64,000 bases of DNA from Phytopythium helicoides (GCA_024867545.1 JANFNE010000010.1:1116001-1180000); one strand, 5' to 3'. Positions 18,901 through 32,900 are shown, numbered from the stretch's first letter. The notes: generated from the letters alone by a model not told the origin. A program made the numbers and translations.

Positions 18901-21900
18901 AAGACCAGCCGCATCCGGCGCTCGTCGGCCTTGGGGTCGGCTGAGCAATGGCGCGGCGCTCTCTTGCTTTCCTCTTGCGCCGCTCCAGCACGAGCACGAG
19001 CACGAGCGCGATCCGAAGACCAGCCGCATCCGGCGCTCGTCGGCCTTGGGGTCGGCTGAGCAATGGCGCGGCGCTCTCTTGCTTCCCTCTCTCACGCATC
19101 GCTGGAGTGCGAGCGCGAGTACGAGCACAGGCCGAAGACCAGCCGCATCCGGCGCTTGTCGGCCTTGGGGTCGGCTGAGCAATGGTGCGGCGTTCTCTTG
19201 CTTTCCTCTTGCTTTCCTCTTGCACCGCTCCAGCACGAGCACGAGCACGAGCGCGAGCGCGATCCGAAGACCAGCCGCATCCGGCGCTCGTCGGCCTTGG
19301 GGTCGGCTGAGCAATGGCGCGGCGCTCTCTTGCTTCCCTCTCTCACGCATCGCTGGAGTGCGAGCGCGAGTACGAGCACAGGCCGAAGACCAGCCGCATC
19401 CGGCGCTCGTCGGCCTTGGGGTCGGCTGAGCAATGGCGCGGCGCTCTCTTGCTTCCCTCTCTCACGCATCGCTGGAGTGCGAGCGCGAGTACGAGCACAG
19501 GCCGAAGACCAGCCGCATCCGGCGCTCGTCGGCCTTGGGGTCGGCTGAGCAATGGTGCGGCGCTCTCTTGCTTTCCTCTTGCGCCGCTCCAGCACGAGCA
19601 CGAGCACGAGCGCGAGCGCGATCCGAAGACCAGCCGCATCCGGCGCTCGTCGGCCTTGGGGTCGGCTGAGCAATGGCGCGGCGCTCTCTTGCTTCCCTCT
19701 CTCACGCATCGCTGGAGTGCGAGCGCGAGTACGAGCACAGGCCGAAGACCAGCCGCATCCGGCGCTCGTCGGCCTTGGGGTCGGCTGAGCAATGGCGCGG
19801 CGCTCTCTTGCTTTCCTCTTGCGCCGCTCCAGCACGAGCACGAGCACGAGCGCGATCCGAAGACCAGCCGCATCCGGCGCTCGTCGGCCTTGGGGTCGGC
19901 TGAGCAATGGTGCGGCGCTCTCTTGCTTCCCTCTCTCACGCATCGCTCCAGCACGAGCACGAGCACGAGCGCGATCCGAAGACCAGCCGCATCCGGCGCT
20001 CGTCGGCCTTGGGGTCGGCTGAGCAATGGCGCGGCGCTCTCTTGCTTCCCTCTCTCACGCATCGCTGGAGTGCGAGCGCGAGTACGAGCACAGGCCGAAG
20101 ACCAGCCGCATCCGGCGCTCGTCGGCCTTGGGGTCGGCTGAGCAATGGCGCGGCGCTCTCTTGCTTCCCTCTCTCACGCATCGCTGGAGTGCGAGCGCGA
20201 GTACGAGCACAGGCCGAAGACCAGCCGCATCCGGCGCTCGTCGGCCTTGGGGTCGGCTGAGCAATGGTGCGGCGCTCTCTTGCTTTCCTCTTGCGCCGCT
20301 CCAGCACGAGCACGAGCACGAGCGCGAGCGCGATCCGAAGACCAGCCGCATCCGGCGCTCGTCGGCCTTGGGGTCGGCTGAGCAATGGCGCGGCGCTCTC
20401 TTGCTTTCCTCTTGCGCCGCTCCAGCACAAGTATGAGCACGAGCGCGAGCGCGATCCGAAGACCAGCCGCATCCGGCGCTCGTCGGCCTTGGGGTCGGCT
20501 GAGCAATGGCGCGGCGCTCTCTTGCTTCCCTCTCTCACGCATCGCTGGAGTGCGAGCGCGAGTACGAGCACAGGCCGAAGACCAGCCGCATCCGGCGCTC
20601 GTCGGCCTTGGGGTCGGCTGAGCAATGGCGCGGCGCTCTCTTGCTTCCCTCTCTCACGCATCGCTGGAGTGCGAGCGCGAGTACGAGCACAGGCCGAAGA
20701 CCAGCCGCATCCGGCGCTCGTCGGCCTTGGGGTCGGCTGAGCAATGGTGCGGCGCTCTCTTGCTTCCCTCTCTCACGCATCGCTGGAGTGCGAGCGCGAG
20801 TACGAGCACAGGCCGAAGACCAGCCGCATCCGGCGCTCGTCGGCCTTGGGGTCGGCTGAGCAATGGCGCGGCGCTCTCTTGCTTCCCTCTCTCACGCATC
20901 GCTGGAGTGCGAGCGCGAGTACGAGCACAGGCCGAAGACCAGCCGCATCCGGCGCTCGTCGGCCTTGGGGTCGGCTGAGCAATGGCGCGGCGCTCTCTTG
21001 CTTCCCTCTCTCACGCATCGCTGGAGTGCGAGCGCGAGTACGAGCACAGGCCGAAGACCAGCCGCATCCGGCGCTCGTCGGCCTTGGGGTCGGCTGAGCA
21101 ATGGCGCGGCGCTCTCTTGCTTCCCTCTCTCACGCATCGCTGGAGTGCGAGCGCGAGTACGAGCGCGAGCGCGATCCGAAGACCAGCCGCATCCGGCGCT
21201 CGTCGGCCTTGGGGTCGGCTGAGCAATGGCGCGGCGCTCTCTTGCTTCCCTCTCTCACGCATCGCTGGAGTGCGAGCGCGAGTACGAGCACAGGCCGAAG
21301 ACCAGCCGCATCCGGCGCTCGTCGGCCTTGGGGTCGGCTGAGCAATGGCGCGGCGCTCTCTTGCTTCCCTCTCTCACGCATCGCTGGAGTGCGAGCGCGA
21401 GTACGAGCACAGGCCGAAGACCAGCCGCATCCGGCGCTCGTCGGCCTTGGGGTCGGCTGAGCAATGGTGCGGCGCTCTCTTGCTTCCCTCTCTCACGCAT
21501 CGCTGGAGTGCGAGCGCGAGTACGAGCACAGGCCGAAGACCAGCCGCATCCGGCGCTCGTCGGCCTTGGGGTCGGCTGAGCAATGGTGCGGCGCTCTCTT
21601 GCTTTCCTCTTGCGCCGCTCCAGCACGAGCACGAGCACGAGCGCGATCCGAAGACCAGCCGCATCCGGCGCTCGTCGGCCTTGGGGTCGGCTGAGCAATG
21701 GCGCGGCGCTCTCTTGCTTCCCTCTCTCACGCATCGCTGGAGTGCGAGCGCGAGTACGAGCACAGGCCGAAGACCAGCCGCATCCGGCGCTTGTCGGCCT
21801 TGGGGTCGGCTGAGCAATGGTGCGGCGTTCTCTTGCTTTCCTCTTGCTTTCCTCTTGCACCGCTCCAGCACGAGCACGAGCACGAGCGCGAGCGCGATCC

Positions 21901-22840
21901 GAAGACCAGCCGCATCCGGCGCTCGTCGGCCTTGGGGTCGGCTGAGCAATGGCGCGGCGCTCTCTTGCTTCCCTCTCTCACGCATCGCTGGAGTGCGAGC
22001 GCGAGTACGAGCACAGGCCGAAGACCAGCCGCATCCGGCGCTCGTCGGCCTTGGGGTCGGCTGAGCAATGGTGCGGCGTTCTCTTGCTTTCCTCTTGCGC
22101 CGCTCCAGCACGAGCACGAGCACGAGCGCGAGCGCGATCCGAAGACCAGCCGCATCCGGCGCTCGTCGGCCTTGGGGTCGGCTGAGCAATGGTGCGGCGC
22201 TCTCTTGCTTTCCTCTTGCGCCGCTCCAGCACGAGCACGAGCACGAGCGCGAGCGCGATCCGAAGACCAGCCGCATCCGGCGCTCGTCGGCCTTGGGGTC
22301 GGCTGAGCAATGGCGCGGCGCTCTCTTGCTTTCCTCTTGCGCCGCCCCAGCACGAGCACGAGCACGAGCGCGAGCGCGATCCGAAGACCAGCCGCATCCG
22401 GCGCTCGTCGGCCTTGGGGTCGGCTGAGCAATGGCGCGGCGCTCTCTTGCTTTCCTCTTGCGCCGCTCCAGCACGAGCACGAGCACGAGCGCGAGCGCGA
22501 TCCGAAGACCAGCCGCATCCGGCGCTCGTCGGCCTTGGGGTCGGCTGAGCAATGGCGCGGCGCTCTCTTGCTTTCCTCTTGCGCCGCTCCAGCACGAGCA
22601 CGAGCACGAGCGCGAGCGCGATCCGAAGACCAGCCGCATCCGGCGCTCGTCGGCCTTGGAGTCGGCTGAGCAATGGCGCGGCGCTCTCTTGCTTTCCTCT
22701 TGCGCCGCTCCAGCACAAGTACGAGCACGAGCGCGAGCGCGATCCGAAGACCAGCCGCATCCGGCGCTCGTCGGCCTTGGGGTCGGCTGAGCAATGGTGC
22801 GGCGCTCTCTTGCTTCCCTCTCTCACGCATCGCTGGAGTG

Positions 22841-22881
<41 letters not shown>

Positions 22882-22895
22882 GCGATCCGAAGACC
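15917..22895. repeat. A/B satellite, block 1
   Basis: Tandem monomers of mostly 119, 115 or 121 bases beginning GAAGACCAGCCGC. All share a core of about 75 bases ending in TCTCTTGCTT. Type A continues with CCCTCTCTCACGCATCGCTG and ends TACGAGCACAGGCC. Type B continues TCCTCTTGCGCCGCTCC and a variable run of GAGCAC and GAGCGC hexamers, ending GATCC. A 132-base form of B repeats TTGCTTTCCTC. Type A predominates at 20.0-21.5 kb and B at 22.0-22.8 kb. No gene is supported in it. Confidence 0.97.
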
Positions 22896-23973
22896 AACTG
22901 TGTCAGCCAAATCACCGTTCTTCAGCTGCAAACGAACTAGTTGACCGACCACATCTAAGGAGCAACTCGACACGCCCCAACAAGCTGAGACCTACACATA
23001 TTGCCACTGTTGTCAGCATCGGACGGGAAGGTGTCGAGCGCGCTCGAGTACTCGACGAGACCCTGGATGAACAGCAGCTCGTCGGTGGCGCAGTGTCTCG
23101 ACAATTCAAAGAGCAACCGTGTGTTCCACCCGAGGATCGTGGCATTGGGGATCGAATACCTGTTGGCATCACGAATTTTCATTGCTGCCGGAACAAACTT
23201 TCAAACGCAAAACCCACTGCTCGTCGTCCAATTCGATGCCGCCGTACTCCCACAGACTCAGACATGAGCGTCTCGTCACTCAAAGTCATATCCCCTGCAC
23301 TCGGGGTCAGAGTGCATCCGGTTTGCTCGTAGAAATCGGCAAGCATCATATACAGGACATCAATACGTTGGAGCACGTAGTCTGCATGACCATCTTTCTC
23401 GCATCCTACCGAGTGACGCGACACTCCAGTTTCGAGCTACCAATGATCCACTTTCGAAATCACTCATATTTGAGGGACGACAAACTAACTCTGCAGAGTG
23501 CGTTCGCAGACAGAGAAGGCTACCCCGCACAAACAACTTTTGGTCGCAACCAAACCGAAAGCTGTGCTCTATTGCTCTATTCTCTGACAGCAGAACGCCA
23601 AAGGAGAGCATGGAAACTTGCACTCGAATCGGCTCCAGCATGACGGGTTCTTCCACATCGTATAGTATACTCACAGTTTCCGCATGGTGTCGTGTGGCGA
23701 AATACCTACAAGGCCACTTATCCGGACAACTTCCGTATACTATCATGCGGTATACGTATCCTTCTCCACACTCTTCAAAACGCCAGCCAAGACGCAGGCG
23801 GTGGTCGCCGACCGTCAGCGGCGCCAGACGCGAGCGCGTGCGACTCCCAGCGCCACAGGCGAGTGGTTCGAGGGTTCAAGGGGGATGGGCTACGTGTCTA
23901 ACGTGTTTGTGGGTGGCAGGTAGAGCTAATGCAGCGGAGACGGCGGCCCAGCGGAGCAGCGGCGAGTCGAGTT
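22896..23973. repeat. R module copy 1 (1078 bp)
   Basis: First full-length R. It begins where AGACCAGC of the satellite becomes AGACCAACTGTGTCAGCC and ends at GAGTCGAGTT before the next GAAGACC. It has private bases (GATCGTGGCATT instead of GATCGTGACATT) and shares GTGTCTCG with R4 and R5. On the minus strand several coding-like segments occur in different frames: DGHADYVLQRIDVLYMMLAD, LWEYGGIELDDEQWVLRLK, and DANRYSIPNATILGWNTRLL with FIQGLVEYSSALDTFPSDAD. These suggest R began as part of a gene. I do not recognise the protein. Confidence 0.93.
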
Positions 23974-26900
23974 GAAGACCAGCCGCATCCGGCGCTCGTC
24001 GGCCTTGGGGTCGGCTGAGCAATGGTGCGGCGCTCTCTTGCTTTCCTCTTGCGCCGCTCCAGCACGAGCACGAGCACGAGCGCGAGCGCGATCCGAAGAC
24101 CAGCCGCATCCGGCGCTCGTCGGCCTTGGGGTCGGCTGAGCAATGGCGCGGCGCTCTCTTGCTTCCCTCTCTCACGCATCGCTGGAGTGCGAGCGCGAGT
24201 ACGAGCACAGGCCGAAGACCAGCCGCATCCGGCGCTCGTCGGCCTTGGGGTCGGCTGAGCAATGGCGCGGCGCTCTCTTGCTTTCCTCTTACTTTCCTCT
24301 TGCACCTCTCCAGCACGAGCACGAACACGAGCGCGAGCGCGATCCGAAGACCAGCCGCATCCGGCGCTCGTCGGCCTTGGGGTCTGCTGAGCAATGGTGC
24401 GGCGCTCTCTTGCTTCCCTCTCTCACGCATCGCTGGAGTGCGAGCGCGAGTACGAGCACAGGCCGAAGACCAGCCGCATCCGGCGCTCGTCGGCCTTGGG
24501 GTCGGCTGAGCAATGGTGCGGCGCTCTCTTGCTTCCCTCTCTCACGCATCGCTGGAGTGCGAGCGCGAGTACGAGCACAGGCCGAAGACCAGCCGCATCC
24601 GGCGCTCGTCGGCCTTGGGGTCGGCTGAGCAATGGTGCGGCGCTCTCTTGCTTTCCTCTTGCGCCGCTCCAGCACGAGCACGAGCACGAGCGCGATCCGA
24701 AGACCAGCCGCATCCGGCGCTCGTCGGCCTTGGGGTCGGCTGAGCAATGGCGCGGCGCTCTCTTGCTTCCCTCTCTCACGCATCGCTGGAGTGCGAGCGC
24801 GAGTACGAGCACAGGCCGAAGACCAGCCGCATCCGGCGCTTGTCGGCCTTGGGGTCGGCTGAGCAATGGTGCGGCGCTCTCTTGCTTTCCTCTTGCGCCG
24901 CTCCAGCACGAGCACGAGCACGAGCGCGAGCGCGATCCGAAGACCAGCCGCATCCGGCGCTCGTCGGCCTTGGGGTCGGCTGAGCAATGGCGCGGCGCTC
25001 TCTTGCTTCCCTCTCTCACGCATCGCTGGAGTGCGAGCGCGAGTACGAGCACAGGCCGAAGACCAGCCGCATCCGGCGCTTGTCGGCCTTGGGGTCGGCT
25101 GAGCAATGGTGCGGCGCTCTCTTGCTTTCCTCTTGCGCCGCTCCAGCACGAGCACGAGCACGAGCGCGAGCGCGATCCGAAGACCAGCCGCATCCGGCGC
25201 TCGTCGGCCTTGGGGTCTGCTGAGCAATGGTGCGGCGCTCTCTTGCTTCCCTCTCTCACGCATCGCTGGAGTGCGAGCGCGAGTACGAGCACAGGCCGAA
25301 GACCAGCCGCATCCGGCGCTCGTCGGCCTTGGGGTCGGCTGAGCAATGGCGCGGCGCTCTCTTGCTTCCCTCTCTCACGCATCGCTGGAGTGCGAGCGCG
25401 AGTACGAGCACAGGCCGAAGACCAGCCGCATCCGGCGCTCGTCGGCCTTGGGGTCGGCTGAGCAATGGTGCGGCGCTCTCTTGCTTTCCTCTTGCGCCGC
25501 TCCAGCACGAGCACGAGCACGAGCGCGAGCGCGATCCGAAGACCAGCCGCATCCGGCGCTCGTCGGCCTTGGGGTCTGCTGAGCAATGGTGCGGCGCTCT
25601 CTTGCTTCCCTCTCTCACGCATCGCTGGAGTGCGAGCGCGAGTACGAGCACAGGCCGAAGACCAGCCGCATCCGGCGCTCGTCGGCCTTGGGGTCGGCTG
25701 AGCAATGGTGCGGCGCTCTCTTGCTTTCCTCTTGCGCCGCTCCAGCACGAGCACGAGCACGAGCGCGATCCGAAGACCAGCCGCATCCGGCGCTCGTCGG
25801 CCTTGGGGTCGGCTGAGCAATGGCGCGGCGCTCTCTTGCTTCCCTCTCTCACGCATCGCTGGAGTGCGAGCGCGAGTACGAGCACAGGCCGAAGACCAGC
25901 CGCATCCGGCGCTTGTCGGCCTTGGGGTCGGCTGAGCAATGGTGCGGCGCTCTCTTGCTTTCCTCTTGCGCCGCTCCAGCACGAGCACGAGCACGAGCGC
26001 GAGCGCGATCCGAAGACCAGCCGCATCCGGCGCTCGTCGGCCTTGGGGTCTGCTGAGCAATGGTGCGGCGCTCTCTTGCTTCCCTCTCTCACGCATCGCT
26101 GGAGTGCGAGCGCGAGTACGAGCACAGGCCGAAGACCAGCCGCATCCGGCGCTCGTCGGCCTTGGGGTCGGCTGAGCAATGGTGCGGCGCTCTCTTGCTT
26201 TCCTCTTGCGCCGCTCCAGCACGAGCACGAGCACGAGCGCGATCCGAAGACCAGCCGCATCCGGCGCTCGTCGGCCTTGGGGTCTGCTGAGCAATGGTGC
26301 GGCGCTCTCTTGCTTCCCTCTCTCACGCATCGCTGGAGTGCGAGCGCGAGTACGAGCACAGGCCGAAGACCAGCCGCATCCGGCGCTCGTCGGCCTTGGG
26401 GTCGGCTGAGCAATGGTGCGGCGCTCTCTTGCTTTCCTCTTGCGCCGCTCCAGCACGAGCACGAGCACGAGCGCGATCCGAAGACCAGCCGCATCCGGCG
26501 CTCGTCGGCCTTGGGGTCGGCTGAGCAATGGCGCGGCGCTCTCTTGCTTCCCTCTCTCACGCATCGCTGGAGTGCGAGCGCGAGTACGAGCACAGGCCGA
26601 AGACCAGCCGCATCCGGCGCTTGTCGGCCTTGGGGTCGGCTGAGCAATGGTGCGGCGCTCTCTTGCTTTCCTCTTGCGCCGCTCCAGCACGAGCACGAGC
26701 ACGAGCGCGAGCGCGATCCGAAGACCAGCCGCATCCGGCGCTCGTCGGCCTTGGGGTCGGCTGAGCAATGGCGCGGCGCTCTCTTGCTTCCCTCTCTCAC
26801 GCATCGCTGGAGTGCGAGCGCGAGTACGAGCACAGGCCGAAGACCAGCCGCATCCGGCGCTTGTCGGCCTTGGGGTCGGCTGAGCAATGGTGCGGCGCTC

Positions 26901-29900
26901 TCTTGCTTTCCTCTTGCGCCGCTCCAGCACGAGCACGAGCACGAGCGCGATCCGAAGACCAGCCGCATCCGGCGCTCGTCGGCCTTGGGGTCGGCTGAGC
27001 AATGGCGCGGCGCTCTCTTGCTTCCCTCTCTCACGCATCGCTGGAGTGCGAGCGCGAGTACGAGCACAGGCCGAAGACCAGCCGCATCCGGCGCTTGTCG
27101 GCCTTGGGGTCGGCTGAGCAATGGTGCGGCGCTCTCTTGCTTTCCTCTTGCGCCGCTCCAGCACGAGCACGAGCACGAGCGCGAGCGCGATCCGAAGACC
27201 AGCCGCATCCGGCGCTCGTCGGCCTTGGGGTCGGCTGAGCAATGGCGCGGCGCTCTCTTGCTTCCCTCTCTCACGCATCGCTGGAGTGCGAGCGCGAGTA
27301 CGAGCACAGGCCGAAGACCAGCCGCATCCGGCGCTCGTCGGCCTTGGGGTCGGCTGAGCAATGGCGCGGCGCTCTCTTGCTTTCCTCTTGCGCCGCTCCA
27401 GCACGAGCACGAGCACGAGCACGAGCGCGATCCGAAGACCAGCCGCATCCGGCGCTCGTCGGCCTTGGGGTCGGCTGAGCAATGGTGCGGCGTTCTCTTG
27501 CTTTCCTCTTGCTTTCCTCTTGCGCCGCTCCAGCACGAGCACGAGCACGAGCGCGAGCGCGATCCGAAGACCAGCCGCATCCGGCGCTCGTCGGCCTTGG
27601 GGTCGGCTGAGCAATGGTGCGGCGCTCTCTTGCTTTCCTCTTGCGCCGCTCCAGCACGAGCACGAGCACGAGCGCGAGCGCGATCCGAAGACCAGCCGCA
27701 TCCGGCGCTCGTCGGCCTTGGGGTCGGCTGAGCAATGGCGCGGCGCTCTCTTGCTTCCCTCTCTCACGCATCGCTGGAGTGCGAGCGCGAGTACGAGCAC
27801 AGGCCGAAGACCAGCCGCATCCGGCGCTCGTCGGCCTTGGGGTCGGCTGAGCAATGGTGCGGCGCTCTCTTGCTTTCCTCTCTCACGCATCGCTGGAGTG
27901 CGAGCGCGAGTACGAGCACAGGCCGAAGACCAGCCGCATCCGGCGCTCGTCGGCCTTGGGGTCGGCTGAGCAATGGCGCGGCGCTCTCTTGCTTTCCTCT
28001 TGGGCCGCTCCAGCACGAGCACGAGCACGAGCACGAGCGCGATCCGAAGACCAGCCGCATCCGGCGCTCGTCGGCCTTGGGGTCGGCTGAGCAATGGTGC
28101 GGCGCTCTCTTGCTTTCCTCTCTCACGCATCGCTGGAGTGCGAGCGCGAGTACGAGCACAGGCCGAAGACCAGCCGCATCCGGCGCTCGTCGGCCTTGGG
28201 GTCGGCTGAGCAATGGCGCGGCGCTCTCTTGCTTTCCTCTTGGGCCGCTCCAGCACGAGCACGAGCACGAGCACGAGCGCGATCCGAAGACCAGCCGCAT
28301 CCGGCGCTCGTCGGCCTTGGGGTCGGCTGAGCAATGGTGCGGCGTTCTCTTGCTTTCCTCTTGCTTTCCTCTTGCGCCGCTCCAGCACGAGCACGAGCAC
28401 GAGCGCGAGCGCGATCCGAAGACCAGCCGCATCCGGCGCTCGTCGGCCTTGGGGTCGGCTGAGCAATGGCGCGGCGCTCTCTTGCTTTCCTCTTGCGCCG
28501 CTCCAGCACGAGCACGAGCACGAGCGCGAGCGCGATCCGAAGACCAGCCGCATCCGGCGCTCGTCGGCCTTGGGGTCGGCTGAGCAATGGCGCGGCGCTC
28601 TCTTGCTTTCCTCTTGCGCCGCTCCAGCACGAGCACGAGCACGAGCGCGAGCGCGATCCGAAGACCAGCCGCATCCGGCGCTCGTCGGCCTTGGGGTCGG
28701 CTGAGCAATGGTGCGGCGCTCTCTTGCTTCACTCTTGCGTCGCTCGAGCACGAGCACGAGCCGAAGACCAGCCGCATCCGGCGCTCGTCGGCCTTCGGGT
28801 CGGCTGAGCAATGGTGCGGCGCTCTCTTGCTTTCCTCTTGCGCCGCTCCAGCACGAGCACGAGCACGAGCGCGAGCGCGATCCGAAGACCAGCCGCATCC
28901 GGCGCTCGTCGGCCTTGGGGTCGGCTGAGCAATGGTGCGGCGCTCTCTTGCTTTCCTCTTGCGCCGCCCCAGCACGAGCACGAGCACGAGCGCGAGCGCG
29001 ATCCGAAGACCAGCCGCATCCGGCGCTCGTCGGCCTTGGGGTCGGCTGAGCAATGGTGCGGCGCTCTCTTGCTTTCCTCTTGCGCCGCTCCAGCACGAGC
29101 ACGAGCACGAGCACGAGCGCGAGCGCGATCCGAAGACCAGCCGCATCCGGCGCTCGTCGGCCTTGGGGTCGGCTGAGCAATGGTGCGGCGCTCTCTTGCT
29201 TTCCTCTTGCGCCGCTCCAGCACGAGCACGAGCACGAGCACGAGCGCGAGCGCGATCCGAAGACCAGCCGCATCCGGCGCTCGTCGGCCTTGGGGTCGGC
29301 TGAGCAATGGTGCGGCGCTCTCTTGCTTTCCTCTTGCACCGCTCCAGCACGAGCACGAGCACGAGCGCGAGCGCGATCCGAAGACCAGCCGCATCCGGCG
29401 CTCGTCGGCCTTGGGGTCGGCTGAGCAATGGTGCGGCGCTCTCTTGCTTTCCTCTTGCGCCGCTCCAGCACGAGCACGAGCACGAGCACGAGCGCGAGCG
29501 CGATCCGAAGACCAGCCGCATCCGGCGCTCGTCGGCCTTGGGGTCGGCTGAGCAATGGTGCGGCGCTCTCTTGCTTTCCTCTTGCACCGCTCCAGCACGA
29601 GCACGAGCACGAGCGCGAGCGCGATCCGAAGACCAGCCGCATCCGGCGCTCGTCGGCCTTGGGGTCGGCTGAGCAATGGCGCGGCGCTCTCTTGCTTTCC
29701 TCTTGCGCCGCCCCAGCACGAGCACGAGCACGAGCGCGAGCGCGATCCGAAGACCAGCCGCATCCGGCGCTCGTCGGCCTTGGGGTCGGCTGAGCAATGG
29801 CGCGGCGCTCTCTTGCTTTCCTCTTGCGCCGCTCCAGCACGAGCACGAGCACGAGCGCGAGCGCGATCCGAAGACCAGCCGCATCCGGCGCTCGTCGGCC

Positions 29901-32900
29901 TTGGAGTCGGCTGAGCAATGGCGCGGCGCTCTCTTGCTTTCCTCTTGCGCCGCTCCAGCACAAGTACGAGCACGAGCGCGAGCGCGATCCGAAGACCAGC
30001 CGCATCCGGCGCTCGTCGGCCTTGGGGTCGGCTGAGCAATGGTGCGGCGCTCTCTTGCTTTCCTCTTGCTTTCCTCTTGCACCGCTCCAGCACGAGCACG
30101 AGCACGAGCGCGAGCGCGATCCGAAGACCAGCCGCATCCGGCGCTCGTCGGCCTTGGGGTCGGCTGAGCAATGGTGCGGCGCTCTCTTGCTTTCCTCTTG
30201 CGCCGCTCCAGCACGAGCACGAGCACGAGCGCGAGCGCGATCCGAAGACCAGCCGCATCCGGCGCTCGTCGGCCTTGGGGTCGGCTGAGCAATGGTGCGG
30301 CGCTCTCTTGCTTTCCTCTTGCGCCGCTCCAGCACGAGCACGAGCACGAGCACGAGCGCGAGCGCGATCCGAAGACCAGCCGCATCCGGCGCTCGTCGGC
30401 CTTGGGGTCGGCTGAGCAATGGTGCGGCGCTCTCTTGCTTTCCTCTTGCACCGCTCCAGCACGAGCACGAGCACGAGCGCGAGCGCGATCCGAAGACCAG
30501 CCGCATCCGGCGCTCGTCGGCCTTGGGGTCGGCTGAGCAATGGTGCGGCGCTCTCTTGCTTTCCTCTTGCGCCGCTCCAGCACGAGCACGAGCACGAGCG
30601 CGAGCGCGATCCGAAGACCAGCCGCATCCGGCGCTTGTCGGCCTTGGGGTCGGCTGAGCAATGGTGCGGCGCTCTCTTGCTTTCCTCTTGCGCCGCTCCA
30701 GCACGAGCACGAGCACGAGCGCGATCCGAAGACCAGCCGCATCCGGCGCTCGTCGGCCTTGGGGTCGGCTGAGCAATGGTGCGGCGCTCTCTTGCTTTCC
30801 TCTTGCGCCGCTCCAGCACGAGCACGAGCACGAGCGCGAGCGCGATCCGAAGACCAGCCGCATCCGGCGCTCGTCGGCCTTGGGGTCGGCTGAGCAATGG
30901 CGCGGCGCTCTCTTGCTTCCCTCTCTCACGCATCGCTGGAGTGCGAGCGCGAGTACGAGCACAGGCCGAAGACCAGCCGCATCCGGCGCTCGTCGGCCTT
31001 GGGGTCGGCTGAGCAATGGCGCGGCGCTCTCTTGCTTTCCTCTTGCGCCGCTCCAGCACGAGCACGAGCGCGAGCGCGATCCGAAGACCAGCCGCATCCG
31101 GCGCTCGTCGGCCTTGGGGTCGGCTGAGCAATGGCGCGGCGCTCTCTTGCTTTCCTCTTGCGCCGCTCCAGCACGAGCACGAGCACGAGCGCGAGCGCGA
31201 TCCGAAGACCAGCCGCATCCGGCGCTCGTCGGCCTTCGGGTCGGCTGAGCAATGGTGCGGCGTTCTCTTGCTTTCCTCTTGCTTTCCTCTTGCACCGCTC
31301 CAGCACGAGCACGAGCACGAGCGCGAGCGCGATCCGAAGACCAGCCGCATCCGGCGCTCGTCGGCCTTGGGGTCGGCTGAGCAATGGTGCGGCGCTCTCT
31401 TGCTTTCCTCTTGCGCCGCTCCAGCACGAGCACGAGCACGAGCGCGAGCGCGATCCGAAGACCAGCCGCATCCGGCGCTCGTCGGCCTTGGGGTCGGCTG
31501 AGCAATGGCGCGGCGCTCTCTTGCTTTCCTCTTGCGCCGCTCCAGCACGAGCACGAGCACGAGCGCGATCCGAAGACCAGCCGCATCCGGCGCTCGTCGG
31601 CCTTGGGGTCGGCTGAGCAATGGCGCGGCGCTCTCTTGCTTCCCTCTCTCACGCATCGCTGGAGTGCGAGCGCGAGTACGAGCACAGGCCGAAGACCAGC
31701 CGCATCCGGCGCTCGTCGGCCTTGGGGTCGGCTGAGCAATGGCGCGGCGCTCTCTTGCTTCCCTCTCTCACGCATCGCTGGAGTGCGAGCGCGAGTACGA
31801 GCACAGGCCGAAGACCAGCCGCATCCGGCGCTCGTCGGCCTTGGGGTCGGCTGAGCAATGGCGCGGCGCTCTCTTGCTTCCCTCTCTCACGCATCGCTGG
31901 AGTGCGAGCGCGAGTACGAGCACAGGCCGAAGACCAGCCGCATCCGGCGCTCGTCGGCCTTGGGGTCGGCTGGGCAATGGTGCGGCGCTCTCTTGCTTCC
32001 CTCTCTCACGCATCGCTGGAGTGCGAGCGCGAGTACGAGCGCGAGCGCGATCCGAAGACCAGCCGCATCCGGCGCTCGTCGGCCTTGGGGTCGGCTGAGC
32101 AATGGCGCGGCGCTCTCTTGCTTTCCTCTTGCGCCGCTCCAGCACGAGCACGAGCACGAGCGCGAGCGCGATCCGAAGACCAGCCGCATCCGGCGCTCGT
32201 CGGCCTTGGGGTCGGCTGAGCAATGGCGCGGCGCTCTCTTGCTTCCCTCTCTCACGCATCGCTGGAGTGCGAGCGCGAGTACGAGCACAGGCCGAAGACC
32301 AGCCGCATCCGGCGCTCGTCGGCCTTGGGGTCGGCTGGGCAATGGCGCGGCGCTCTCTTGCTTCCCTCTCTCACGCATCGCTGGAGTGCGAGCGCGAGTA
32401 CGAGCACAAGCCGAAGACCAGCCGCATCCGGCGCTCGTCGGCCTTGGGGTCGGCTGAGCAATGGTGCGGCGCTCTCTTGCTTTCCTCTTGCTTTCCTCTT
32501 GCACCGCTCCAGCACAAGTACGAGCACGAGCGCGAGCGCGATCCGAAGACCAGCCGCATCCGGCGCTCGTCGGCCTTGGGGTCGGCTGAGCAATGGTGCG
32601 GCGTTCTCTTGCTTTCCTCTTGCTTTCCTCTTGCACCGCTCCAGCACGAGCACGAGCACGAGCGCGAGCGCGATCCGAAGACCAGCCGCATCCGGCGCTC
32701 GTCGGCCTTGGGGTCGGCTGAGCAATGGTGCGGCGCTCTCTTGCTTTCCTCTTGCGCCGCTCCAGCACGAGCACGAGCACGAGCGCGAGCGCGATCCGAA
32801 GACCAGCCGCATCCGGCGCTCGTCGGCCTTGGGGTCGGCTGAGCAATGGTGCGGCGCTCTCTTGCTTTCCTCTTGCGCCGCTCCAGCACGAGCACGAGCA

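Noticed and set aside
23865..23895. Possible tRNA B box (GGTTCGAGGGTT) in R
   Set aside because: No A box, acceptor stem or cloverleaf could be drawn around it.
24423..31775. 2450-codon minus-strand open frame
   Set aside because: It lies wholly in satellite, monomer lengths (115, 119, 121, 127) do not keep frame, other frames are open too, and the product is low-complexity Arg/Ala/Ser repeats.
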